Assembly (NCBI GenBank): GCA_017513445.1 | Contig: JAFXFS010000001.1 | Span: forward strand, 33,602 to 97,601 | Direction: 5' to 3' | Origin: Bacteroidales bacterium | Lineage (GTDB): Bacteria; Bacteroidota; Bacteroidia; Bacteroidales; UBA932 | Length of the DNA: 64,000 bases | Shown here: piece by piece, positions 8,076 to 17,047 of the stretch | Position numbering within the stretch: the stretch's first letter is position 1 | How the letters are laid out: every line of letters starts with the position of its first letter | Notes under the pieces: model-generated | What the model was told of the DNA's origin: nothing | Seen by the model: the letters and a program-made list of their open reading frames with translations, nothing else | The model's database searches: none | Position numbers and translations under genes: made by a program

Positions 8076-9425
8076 TTAGAAAAGAAATCCTGTATTGATA
8101 TAGAATGCACCTGATCCATCCTGTGCATCAAGACATCTTGCATACTCTAGTGCAACGATAAAGTTTCTGTTCATTATAAATCTGAACCCTGCACCAGCTG
8201 ACATATGAAGTTTGTCATATCCAATCTGTTGGATATATTTTGAATACTCATCAGCGAACGCACCTGTTTTGTTTGAGTTTTCGATGCCTTTAATCACTTT
8301 TGCTCCATCAAAGAAACCGCTAAGAGCTAAGCTGATATTTTGATTGAATAGAGTAAAATCTACAAATCTCCAACGTAGCTCTGTGTTGAAGAAACCAGTA
8401 TGTGCACCCTGTACACGGTTTGCTTTTAGTCCTCTTACAGTACGATATCCACCGATACCAGTTCTGTCATAATTTGGACCTACAATAGTGTAATATGGTA
8501 AAACATACCAAGGTGCATTTCCTATAAATCCTTGATAATTAAGTCTATAAGCAAAAACTAGCTTATCACTTGCAATAGGAATATAGTGTCTGAAGGTAGC
8601 ATTGATTTTATTGTAGGGGTGAGTTGTGCCAAGAAAACTTGGAGCTACAATTGCGTGAGCTTCTGCCCATATACCTCTTGATGGAGAGTTCTCAACATCC
8701 CTGCTATCATACATAACGCCAAAACGGATTGCTGATGATACACCTCCATTCATTTGACTATCAGGGATTATACCCCATTTGTTGTAAAGGTTAAGCAGTG
8801 ATTGACTATTTGCATCTTCTGATTCAAAAAGAGATGTTTTGAAGTATGTAAAGTGATATCCTGCTTCCCAATAAAGGTTATCTGTAATCTCTCCGATAAG
8901 GTCAACCTTAAAGTTAGGAGTAAGACGAGTCATACGATAAAAACCACCTTTTTTATCCTTCTCTGGGTCATAAATGGCTTCATAGCCATTAAATCCGTAG
9001 AATGGAAGAGCTTTATCATAAACTACATTTGCAGATGCACAAAGTCGTGTACCAGGAAATATCTCCTTTTTGTCGTACGATAAAATATATTGTTGGCTAC
9101 CTCTTGTGTATGCAGCTGCTTCAATATACCAGCTTGAAATAGGATTTGGATATTTTGAACCATCTCCAAAGTTGTAAATATTCAAAATTGCACCATATTC
9201 AAATCCTTTGTCTGCATCGAATGCGACAGCAGGAATTGGACCGAAAGAGAGTCCCTTTTTCGGATTAGCATATTCGGACTTTGTAATAACGCTATCAGGA
9301 GCAACAAACTCCTGTTTTTCGGTTTTTCTAATCTCTGTATCGTTATTCTTGATTTCTTGAGCCTGTGTTGCAAGTCCGACTAAAGAGCAAAACAGTAAAA
9401 TAAGCATTAATCGTTTCATAATCAA
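8076..9425 (-). CDS. Omp85/BamA-TamA family outer membrane beta-barrel protein
   Basis: A 449-residue protein with a signal peptide (LMLILLFCSLVGLATQAQ). It is composed of beta-strands and ends in NTGFLF with the terminal Phe typical of outer membrane barrels. GIGGYRTVRGLKANRVQG near residue 325 is the Omp85 (V/I)RG(F/Y)-type motif that sits in the barrel lumen, and GVMYDSRDVENSPSRGIW is another family landmark. It lacks obvious POTRA repeats, so it is a short surface-antigen-type member rather than BamA itself. Role unknown. The acyltransferase gene upstream on the same strand ends four bases before this start, so the pair is an operon. Confidence 0.82.
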   Translation of the reverse strand: MIMKRLMLILLFCSLVGLATQAQEIKNNDTEIRKTEKQEFVAPDSVITKSEYANPKKGLSFGPIPAVAFDADKGFEYGAILNIYNFGDGSKYPNPISSWYIEAAAYTRGSQQYILSYDKKEIFPGTRLCASANVVYDKALPFYGFNGYEAIYDPEKDKKGGFYRMTRLTPNFKVDLIGEITDNLYWEAGYHFTYFKTSLFESEDANSQSLLNLYNKWGIIPDSQMNGGVSSAIRFGVMYDSRDVENSPSRGIWAEAHAIVAPSFLGTTHPYNKINATFRHYIPIASDKLVFAYRLNYQGFIGNAPWYVLPYYTIVGPNYDRTGIGGYRTVRGLKANRVQGAHTGFFNTELRWRFVDFTLFNQNISLALSGFFDGAKVIKGIENSNKTGAFADEYSKYIQQIGYDKLHMSAGAGFRFIMNRNFIVALEYARCLDAQDGSGAFYINTGFLF

Positions 9426-9429
9426 TTAG

Positions 9430-10734
9430 TTAAATATAACAATTTACAATATCTTTCTCTATTTCTGTTAATAGAGCTTTTATATCCTTGCGTCTGAACC
9501 AGGTGATGTCAGACCAAAGAATTCTTGCATAATTGGCATAGTCGTAATAGTAAATCATCGATGGGGCAATAAGGGCGAATAATACTATTGCTATATACCA
9601 TTTACATACTATAAGCAAAACTATTGCCCAAATTAACAACCAGAGAGAATTTATGAATAAAAGTACAAGAAATCTTGCAGAGTTATGAAATGCTCTATCT
9701 TTAAACTTTTTAACTATAAACTCACTTATAATGATTACAGGTAATGAGACAAGGGAACTGAATATGAAATATGGAGCACCAAGTATAATCAAAGCAATTC
9801 TCTTAATGATTATCGGCAGGTGATCATCTGTGCGATAGGACTCCTGAACAATGTTTAGGTTCTTGCGTTTATTGAAGAAATGCTCCACTTTGTTTAGAAG
9901 TTTCGTAACCTTCTTTGAGCCCTGTTGCATCTTATTCTCAATTCTTCTGATGTAGTGATTATTGTTATCGACCTCCTCTTTCATTGTGCCTCGGAATTCA
10001 GCAGTCATTATTCTGGCAAGTTCAACAACCTTCTCATAATCGTCATTGTCCTCAACAAAGGTGATAAGGTTTGAAATTCGATCCTTGATGATCTGGCGCA
10101 ACTCTATCTGAACATTACTCTCTGTCTTGTCGCTTCTGCTCTCAATGAATTCATTTATATCTATTGCCTGGCCGAAACTTACCAAAGATCTTCCTCTCAT
10201 ATGGAAATAGTCACTATACTCAATTCCCACTGGAACAATATAGATCTTTTGCTTTGACCCCAATCTCTCGTAGGCCAATTTTGCTACTCTCCAGATGCCC
10301 TTCCCGATTGGAAGAAGGGAGTGCTTAGTACGGTGAGTGCCTTCTGGAAATATACAGAAAGGCATTTTAGACTCTAAGACCTTAACGATTGTTTCAAAAA
10401 TCTCATTATTTTTTTGAACTTCTCTTATACCATATCTCTTTCTTACAATTGGAATAATTTTTAAGAAATGTAAAAATGATGCAAGAATTTTATTGTTGAA
10501 CAGGTCTGCTCTTGCGCCAAAAGCTTTTGCCTCTTTTGTCGCATTGAGAATGACCAATGCGTCCATCAAAGTATTACAGTGATTGGGTGCAAATATAACT
10601 GAACCATCCTTAGGAATATTTTCGGTTCCAATAACTTCTCGTTTCTTGTATGAACGACGAACCCAGAAACAAACAAATGGCTTTATAATGTTATATAGGA
10701 GATTTTTCTCCTCAACCCCTTTTCTCTTTTTCAT
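9430..10734 (-). CDS. PlsC-like 1-acyl-glycerol-3-phosphate acyltransferase family membrane protein
   Basis: 434 residues. Residues about 30-215 are a glycerolipid acyltransferase domain with the catalytic FAPNHCNTLMDAL (NHx4D) near residue 50 and the substrate-binding FPEGTHRTKHS near 130. The middle part is charged and probably helical. About residues 310-405 contain four hydrophobic segments (for example FLVLLFINSLWLLIWAIVLL). This larger form with C-terminal TM helices is common in Bacteroidetes and probably acts on membrane phospholipids or lysophospholipids at the inner membrane. It is coupled to the Omp85 gene downstream, which hints at an envelope role (inference). Confidence 0.8.
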   Translation of the reverse strand: MKKRKGVEEKNLLYNIIKPFVCFWVRRSYKKREVIGTENIPKDGSVIFAPNHCNTLMDALVILNATKEAKAFGARADLFNNKILASFLHFLKIIPIVRKRYGIREVQKNNEIFETIVKVLESKMPFCIFPEGTHRTKHSLLPIGKGIWRVAKLAYERLGSKQKIYIVPVGIEYSDYFHMRGRSLVSFGQAIDINEFIESRSDKTESNVQIELRQIIKDRISNLITFVEDNDDYEKVVELARIMTAEFRGTMKEEVDNNNHYIRRIENKMQQGSKKVTKLLNKVEHFFNKRKNLNIVQESYRTDDHLPIIIKRIALIILGAPYFIFSSLVSLPVIIISEFIVKKFKDRAFHNSARFLVLLFINSLWLLIWAIVLLIVCKWYIAIVLFALIAPSMIYYYDYANYARILWSDITWFRRKDIKALLTEIEKDIVNCYI

Positions 10735-10786
10735 ATCAAAAATATATAGAAAACGATATGCGGGAACCTAACTAAGTGATTGAGAG

Positions 10787-11749
10787 TCAGGGTTTTAATC
10801 CTTCTCGTTTTGTTTTTCTTCTAAATAAACTCGCTACGGCTAATCCGGAAATAATATGCCAAATACCCCACCAAGCTGTTACAAATAACATACCTCCAAT
10901 TAGCATATCAGGAGGGAAAATTTTTGGATTAAATAGAAGTACAAGTCCTAAACCGGAGTTCTGAATGCCGGTTTCAATAGTTATTGTAATTCTATCTTTT
11001 AAATCTCTCTTAAATAGAGTTCCGACTCCATAACCAACTCCGAGAGCTACCAGATTATGAACGAATACAATGATAAGAATGAATTTGATGTACTTCAAAA
11101 ATAGATCTACATTTTGGCTGAATGATAGAACTACCATTAACAAAAAGAAGAGAACTGATAAATATTGAAGTGGTTTCTGCAACTTTGCAGAAATTTTAGG
11201 TAAATACTGTGTTGTAAGAATACCGAGTACTAAAGGAATACCGAGAAGAATAACAACTGTGGTAAATACCTCTCCAAATGGAATTGCAAGTTCCTGAACG
11301 GCACCTTGAGCAGCTCTATTGACATATTTTTCATAAAAACCTCCCCACATAGCAAAGTTTGCCGGAGTCACAAATATTGCACCTGCTGTACTGAACCCGG
11401 TAAGTGTGATAGAGAGTTCTCTATTTCCACCGGAGAGTGAAGTAAGGAAGTTAGATATATTACCTCCTGGGCAGCAAGAGACTAAAATCATACCCATTGC
11501 CACCATTGGGGTAATCCACTTATTAAAAATTACAACAAGTAGAAAAGTTACAGCAGGAAGTAGTACCCATTGGGATATTAGCCCCAAAATTAATGATTTA
11601 GGCTTTGTTAAAACATTTTTGAATGTTGGTATTTTTACGCCTAAAGCAACTCCGTACATCACGAATGCCAATACGAAATTGATAAGATCTAGACCTGCCT
11701 TATTAAAATTAATCCTGATAGAATCTAGGTTTAGTAGTTGTTCGTACAT
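10787..11749 (-). CDS. Bile acid:sodium symporter (BASS) family transporter
   Basis: 320 residues, almost entirely hydrophobic with about nine or ten TM segments. Family landmarks are MGMILVSCCPGGNISNFLTSLSGGN near residue 90 (the crossover region that binds sodium and substrate) and IETGIQNSGLGLVLLF near 265 (the second crossover). The BASS family moves organic anions with sodium. The substrate in this organism is unknown, and the family name does not prove bile acid transport. Single gene. Confidence 0.85.
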   Translation of the reverse strand: MYEQLLNLDSIRINFNKAGLDLINFVLAFVMYGVALGVKIPTFKNVLTKPKSLILGLISQWVLLPAVTFLLVVIFNKWITPMVAMGMILVSCCPGGNISNFLTSLSGGNRELSITLTGFSTAGAIFVTPANFAMWGGFYEKYVNRAAQGAVQELAIPFGEVFTTVVILLGIPLVLGILTTQYLPKISAKLQKPLQYLSVLFFLLMVVLSFSQNVDLFLKYIKFILIIVFVHNLVALGVGYGVGTLFKRDLKDRITITIETGIQNSGLGLVLLFNPKIFPPDMLIGGMLFVTAWWGIWHIISGLAVASLFRRKTKREGLKP

Positions 11750-11877
11750 TGATAAAAAATTAATTAAAAACTACACTATTTCGATAGCATATAATTAAAC
11801 TTCAACATACAATTATAAGGATTTTTATCTAAAATTAAAAAATTTTATCCACAATCTTCTCTATTTAGATAATTTGT

Positions 11878-11885
11878 TATATTTG
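11878..11885 (+). promoter_or_regulatory. -7 promoter box (TATATTTG) for the nucleic-acid utilisation operon
   Basis: TATATTTG lies 46 bp upstream of the first ATG of the six-gene operon at 11931-21621. The surrounding sequence is very AT-rich. No operator-like repeat was seen. Confidence 0.55.
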
Positions 11886-11930
11886 TAGATTGTACAAAAG
11901 TGCGATTATTTTTTTATAATTAAATATAGT

Positions 11931-14828
11931 ATGAAATTTAGCAAATTTTTCAAAAAAATAGCAGTAATGCTATCTATGGTTTGCATATTAACGGCTTGTC
12001 CGTCAGAAGAACCGATCTATTTGGAACCATCTATCACTGTGGATGGTGCTACAACACTATCTTTTGATCAAGATGGTGGTAGTAAGAGTGTTACAATTAA
12101 AACTAACCGAAACTGGTCAGCAGAAGTTGTTGCTGATGACCCATCGTGGATTCAAATCTCTCCAAATTCAGGAGTATGCGAAGAGGGTGAAGTTACAGCA
12201 CAAGTGCAAATCGTTACATTGGCAAATGCCGGTCGTGATAGAGAGGCAACAGTAACATTTACTGCAAGTACTACATCTGCAACCATTAAAGTTAAACAAA
12301 CAGGATCTCTGGCACCAATTCAAGCTACTCCAATCAGTGAGATTTGGGCTAAATCAAAGGAGGGCAGCGATGTCATTTTGAGCGAAGAGACATTTATCAG
12401 AGGTAGAGTTGTATCTATCGTTGATGAGACAATCGGTAGCAGTTTGAATAATAAGTCTATGGCAATTCAAGATGGTACTGCCAAGAAGAGTGGTATTATA
12501 GTACGCTTTACAAATGCCGATTACAATGTATTCGAGTTGGGAGCAGAAGTTGAGGTAGATATGACAGGTGGTAAACTAAATTACTACAATGGAACACTAC
12601 AGGCAACACCGCTTGAGGATACAAAAATTGTTAAAACTACAGCAGATGTAGAGCCAATGGCTGCAATTACTGTAACAACCGAAGAGGTGGCAACCAATGA
12701 TTACCAATCAATGTATATTCAGCTTGAGAATGCACAAGTTGTTAGCAGTCAGCTAAATAAGAAGTTTGAAGATAGCAAGGGTAATACCAATATCGAGACA
12801 GCCGATGGTGGCTCAATAGTTCTTTATGTTGGTACTTATGCTGCCTTCAAGGGTGAAACAGTTCCTTCAGGAGCTGGAGTTTTGAAGGGCTTGGCAGGTG
12901 TTTATGGCTCTACATACCAAATCCAACCACAATGTGCAGAGGATTATGCAGGTATGACAGGAACACGTTTTGAGGTAGAAGGTGAAGGTCCTGATATGGG
13001 TAACGCTACTTTGAAGAGTATTTCTGAAATCTGGGCTATGGGTGAAACAACTATCAGTGATGAGGTGAAGATCAAAGGTACCGTTGTTTCAAATGGAGAC
13101 GAAAAGACTGGAAGTAGCATCAATAACAAATCAATTGCTATTCAAGATGGTACATCTAAAAATAGTGGTATTATTCTTCGTGTATTAGATGCTTCAAATA
13201 ATACATTTGCAACCGGTGATGAAGTTGAGGTTCTATTGACAGGAGCAAAAACTTCTATATATCAAGGCACATTCCAGGTACAACCAAAAGAGGATAGCTA
13301 TATTGTTAAAACAGACAAGTCAAATGCTCCATTGGATCCTATCTCAGTTACTATAGAGCAAATTTTGAACGATGATTATCAATCTATGTATGTTCAACTC
13401 GAAGAGGTGCAAGTAGTTGATGATCAGCTAAGTAAGACAATGTCTGGAAGTATCAATGTGGAGGATAAGGCAGGTAATCGTGTTGTAATGTACACCGGAA
13501 CTTATGCTGCATTCAAAGATGAAAAAGTGCCACAAGGCGCTGGTGCATTGAGGGGTTTGGCAGGAGTTTATGGCTCTAACTACCAAATTCAGCCACAAAG
13601 AGTGGAAGATTATGCAGATATGACAGGCACAAGATTCACAGTTGGTGGAGATGTTGATATTAAGGATGCAACTCTATCTTCTATTGCTGATGTGTGGAAA
13701 AGAGGCGAGCAATCTAAGGTGACAAGCAATATCAAAATAAAAGGTGTTGTAGTATCTAATCCTGACAATGAAACAGGCGGTAGTATTAACAATAAGTCTA
13801 TTGCTATTCAAGATGGTACAGGTGAGCAAAGTGGTATCATAATTCGTGTTTCTGATGCTGCAAGCAATACTTTTGCAACCGGTGATGAAATAGAGGTTTA
13901 CTTATATGGTGCATCGCTTTCTTTGTATAGCGGTACATATCAGGCACAACCTCAAAGCGACAGTTACATTGTTAAGACTGATAAAGCAAATGCTCCATTG
14001 GATCCTATTACAGTTACAATGGCACAATTGAAAGGCGATAAATATCAATCAATGTATGTGCAAGTTGCTGATGTTCAAGTAGATGATGCAGATCTTAGCA
14101 AGAAGATGGCAGGAAGCATCAAGATTGTTAACAAGGCGGGAGAATCTGTTGTAATGTACACAGGTAATTATGCAGCTTTCAAAGATGAAAATGTTCCTCA
14201 AGGTTCAGGTACATTGAAAGGTTTGGCAGGTGTATATAACTCAAATTATCAAATTCAACCACAAAGAGTATCTGACTATTCAGGACTTACAGGTCAGAGA
14301 TTTGCCGTAGAAGGTGGTGGAAATGAAGGTGGCAACGAAGGTGAAGGTGGTGGCAGCGAAGGCGACGGCAACTATACCAGCAATGTTGGAATGGTTAAGA
14401 CCGATGGCGATGTAAGTTGTTATGATAAGAATGATGGCAATAACCCTGCAATTGCAGTAATTGGTGGTAAAGAGTATGATGCAATCAAACTTGGAACATC
14501 AAAGCAAGGTGGTTATTGGACAACTCCTGTGCTACCTAAAACAGGTGATGTAACCATTACTTTCTATGCAATAGCTTGGAAGAATAATGGCTGTAAAATG
14601 GATATTACAATCAATAATGGTGGAAAAATTGATGGCGCTACAAGCAAGACTATTACACTTGAAGCAAATGATGGAGCAACAAGTAACCCTCCATATACCA
14701 TTACATTTGATCAGTCAAAGAACTTCTACACATTGAAATTGACAGGTGTAACTGATAAAACAACATTGAAATTCTCTACAGAAAGTTCAAAGAAGAGAGC
14801 TATTATTGTTGGTCTAAATGCAAAGTAA
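11931..14828 (+). CDS. Surface lipoprotein with BACON domain and three DUF5689-type (OB-like) repeats
   Basis: 965 residues. Signal peptide with lipobox (ILTACPSEE, Cys about 23). Residues about 35-125 are a BACON-type Ig-like domain (VTIKTNRNWSAEVVADDPSW, then ISPNSG). Three repeats of about 210 residues follow, each beginning with ISEIWA or IADVWK and containing NNKS(M/I)AIQDGT, a GDEVEV-like turn and LAGVYGSxYQIQPQ. They resemble DUF5689, an OB-like fold found beside Bacteroidetes nucleases. A Gly/Glu-rich linker (about 800-815) leads to a C-terminal beta domain that is also present in the lipoprotein at 55909-58788. Genes downstream encode a nuclease, two EEP enzymes and a TonB receptor, so I infer surface nucleic-acid binding. 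Confidence 0.82.
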   Translation: MKFSKFFKKIAVMLSMVCILTACPSEEPIYLEPSITVDGATTLSFDQDGGSKSVTIKTNRNWSAEVVADDPSWIQISPNSGVCEEGEVTAQVQIVTLANAGRDREATVTFTASTTSATIKVKQTGSLAPIQATPISEIWAKSKEGSDVILSEETFIRGRVVSIVDETIGSSLNNKSMAIQDGTAKKSGIIVRFTNADYNVFELGAEVEVDMTGGKLNYYNGTLQATPLEDTKIVKTTADVEPMAAITVTTEEVATNDYQSMYIQLENAQVVSSQLNKKFEDSKGNTNIETADGGSIVLYVGTYAAFKGETVPSGAGVLKGLAGVYGSTYQIQPQCAEDYAGMTGTRFEVEGEGPDMGNATLKSISEIWAMGETTISDEVKIKGTVVSNGDEKTGSSINNKSIAIQDGTSKNSGIILRVLDASNNTFATGDEVEVLLTGAKTSIYQGTFQVQPKEDSYIVKTDKSNAPLDPISVTIEQILNDDYQSMYVQLEEVQVVDDQLSKTMSGSINVEDKAGNRVVMYTGTYAAFKDEKVPQGAGALRGLAGVYGSNYQIQPQRVEDYADMTGTRFTVGGDVDIKDATLSSIADVWKRGEQSKVTSNIKIKGVVVSNPDNETGGSINNKSIAIQDGTGEQSGIIIRVSDAASNTFATGDEIEVYLYGASLSLYSGTYQAQPQSDSYIVKTDKANAPLDPITVTMAQLKGDKYQSMYVQVADVQVDDADLSKKMAGSIKIVNKAGESVVMYTGNYAAFKDENVPQGSGTLKGLAGVYNSNYQIQPQRVSDYSGLTGQRFAVEGGGNEGGNEGEGGGSEGDGNYTSNVGMVKTDGDVSCYDKNDGNNPAIAVIGGKEYDAIKLGTSKQGGYWTTPVLPKTGDVTITFYAIAWKNNGCKMDITINNGGKIDGATSKTITLEANDGATSNPPYTITFDQSKNFYTLKLTGVTDKTTLKFSTESSKKRAIIVGLNAK

Positions 14829-14832
14829 TCAG

Positions 14833-15987
14833 ATGAAAGTTATAAGAAAGATTGCAATTTTTTCTCTATTTGCCATCCTGTTAGTCTCTTGTAGAGAGGA
14901 TGATCCGATAAAAATTGAAAATGTTGCAGAGCTTGATAGTGAAACAGTCTCGTATGATAATACGGGACAGTTTCTCACTATTAAATCGGGAGAGAATTGG
15001 TCAATATCATTTTACTATGATGATGGGGTTTCTCAATGGTGTAGCGCTACACAAACATTCGGTTCAGGGGATGCTGCAGTCGGATTGAACTATGCCAAGA
15101 ATAGTAAACAGGAGGAGAGAAGTGTTACAATTACTATCTACTTCGGAGAAGATATCATAGAGAGAAAACTTACTCAAGGAGCAGCTCCTGAACCAAAGCC
15201 AGAGGTGCCAGAATATAGTTCAGATCCGTTCCAGACATCGTGGCCGGAGTTGGCAACTTTATCAGATAAGGATTCTATGATGTTTGTTTCTCATTATACT
15301 ACAGTGAATAATAAATCTGTAAGAAATTATTCAATGATGTATGATTTGAAGAACAAATATGCACATTGGATTGCCTATCCTCTCTCTGCAGACTATACAG
15401 TAAAAAACGTTAAAAGAACAGATGCTTGGGAATATGATCCTAAGATTCCAAAGGATTGTCAACCAACACTTTACAAAGGTTGGGGCGTTAATGGATATGA
15501 TAGAGGACACCAACTTCCATCGGCTGATAGATTAAATACCTATAATAGCAATGCTGCTACATTCTACTTTACCAATATGACAGCTCAGAACTCCAATCTT
15601 AACCAAGGTGTATGGATGAAGCTGGAGGATATGATTAGGGATAGAATGTTGCCTCGTTGTGATACCATATATGTTGTAACAGGTGCTGTTCACGAAACAG
15701 AGGATGATAAGAATACAGCTTATATTAAGGGTAACTATGGCGAGTTAACTGCTATTCCAAAGGCATATTATAAGGTGCTTTTGAAATTTACCAAACCAAA
15801 TTCATACTCTGCGATAGGTTTTTGGTATGATAATAAGTCCTATGGTAATGTTGAACCAAATGCAAATCACGCGCAGACAGTAGATGAGATAGAGAAGCGT
15901 GCAGGATATGACTTCTTTACAAATTTACCTAAAGATGTTCAAGATAAAATTGAGGCTGAGTTTAAGCCTACAGAATGGTTAAAATAA
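14833..15987 (+). CDS. DNA/RNA non-specific endonuclease (NUC1) lipoprotein
   Basis: About 384 residues from the preferred ATG at 14833. The frame is open from an ATG at 14818 inside the previous gene, but the signal peptide (MKVIRKIAIFSLFAILLVSC) begins at 14833. The lipobox Cys follows LLVS, placing the protein at the cell surface or periplasmic face. Residues about 25-120 are a BACON-like domain. From about 130 comes the beta-beta-alpha-metal nuclease of the S. marcescens NUC family: GYDRGHQLPSADR carries the catalytic DRGH motif and FTNMTAQNSNLNQGVW the metal-binding Asn. It should cut both DNA and RNA. It is coupled by overlap with the genes on both sides. Confidence 0.9.
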   Translation: MKVIRKIAIFSLFAILLVSCREDDPIKIENVAELDSETVSYDNTGQFLTIKSGENWSISFYYDDGVSQWCSATQTFGSGDAAVGLNYAKNSKQEERSVTITIYFGEDIIERKLTQGAAPEPKPEVPEYSSDPFQTSWPELATLSDKDSMMFVSHYTTVNNKSVRNYSMMYDLKNKYAHWIAYPLSADYTVKNVKRTDAWEYDPKIPKDCQPTLYKGWGVNGYDRGHQLPSADRLNTYNSNAATFYFTNMTAQNSNLNQGVWMKLEDMIRDRMLPRCDTIYVVTGAVHETEDDKNTAYIKGNYGELTAIPKAYYKVLLKFTKPNSYSAIGFWYDNKSYGNVEPNANHAQTVDEIEKRAGYDFFTNLPKDVQDKIEAEFKPTEWLK

Positions 15988-17039
15988 TGAAAATGAGAAA
16001 GTTAATAATAGGAATACTTCTTATTTCCACAATGTTTTGTGCAAATGCTCAAGACAAATCAAAGGATATAAAGTACACCTTTATGTATTATAACTTGGAG
16101 AATCTCTTTGATACAGAGAATGATCCTGCCATTAATGATGAGGAGTTCCTTCCTGATGGCACAAAGAAATGGACCGAACAAAAGTATCAAAAGAAGTTGG
16201 CAAATATGTCAAAAGTTCTTTATAGTATCGCGTCAGCTCAAAAGGCATATCCTACTATAATTGGGGTTTCTGAGATAGAAAACCGTAGAGTCGTTGAGGA
16301 TTTGATTTCGCAAGAATCTCTTTTGAGAGGTAATTACCAGATAGTTCACTATGATTCTCCTGATTTGCGTGGAATCGATGTGGCTCTACTATACAGACCT
16401 GACCAATTTACTTACGAAGGCAGTGAGTCTTTTAAATTGGTAGTTCCTGAGAGACCGGATTTCCTTACAAGAGATATTCTTGCAACCTGGGGTAAAATTG
16501 AAGGAGAGCTATTCTGTTTTTATGTTACCCACTTGCCTTCACGTAGAGGTGGTCAATATGGCTCAGCATATTTGAGAAATGCCGGTGCGGCATCAATAAA
16601 GCAACACGCAGACTCAATGAAGGTTGTCTATCCTGACATTAAAATTGTGATAATGGGCGATATGAATGATAACCCGACAGATCCATCTCTTTATGAGGTT
16701 CTTGGAGCATCTGTTGAGGAGCCATCAGATGTGGCTGAAGGTGCATTTTTCAATCCTTATTTGAAGATGTATCGTCAAGGTTACGGAACGACTGCTTATC
16801 AGGATGAGTGGAGTATCTTTGATAATATGATTGTAAGTGAATCTCTAATCAATAAAGGTGAATTAACACTACTTCCATCAGTTACAAGTGATAAGTACTA
16901 TGGAAATATCTTTAAGAGACCATTTATGGTACAAAAGAGAGGACAATACAAGAATTATCCGCAAAGAACATTCTCAAGTAATAACTTTATGAATGGATTT
17001 AGCGACCACTATCCTGTATTTATAATGATTGGAAAATAA
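15987..17039 (+). CDS. Exported endonuclease/exonuclease/phosphatase (EEP) family enzyme
   Basis: About 350 residues from the ATG at 15987, which overlaps the previous stop codon (TAATG). A signal peptide (LIIGILLISTMFCANAQ) predicts export to the periplasm or beyond. All EEP motifs are present: YYNLENLFDTEND (Asn), IIGVSEIENR (metal-binding Glu), YVTHLPSRRGG (His), IMGDMNDNPTD (GDxN) and FSDHYPVF (catalytic SDH). EEP enzymes are phosphodiesterases or phosphatases. Beside a NUC1 nuclease this one probably shortens or dephosphorylates oligonucleotides. A paralogue lacking the signal peptide is encoded at 20596-21621. Confidence 0.87.
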   Translation: MKMRKLIIGILLISTMFCANAQDKSKDIKYTFMYYNLENLFDTENDPAINDEEFLPDGTKKWTEQKYQKKLANMSKVLYSIASAQKAYPTIIGVSEIENRRVVEDLISQESLLRGNYQIVHYDSPDLRGIDVALLYRPDQFTYEGSESFKLVVPERPDFLTRDILATWGKIEGELFCFYVTHLPSRRGGQYGSAYLRNAGAASIKQHADSMKVVYPDIKIVIMGDMNDNPTDPSLYEVLGASVEEPSDVAEGAFFNPYLKMYRQGYGTTAYQDEWSIFDNMIVSESLINKGELTLLPSVTSDKYYGNIFKRPFMVQKRGQYKNYPQRTFSSNNFMNGFSDHYPVFIMIGK

Positions 17040-17047
17040 TTATTACG

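Noticed and set aside
10787..11749. Arsenite transporter (ACR3) as an alternative for the BASS carrier
   Set aside because: The CCPGGN crossover fits the bile-acid-symporter family better and no ars genes are nearby.
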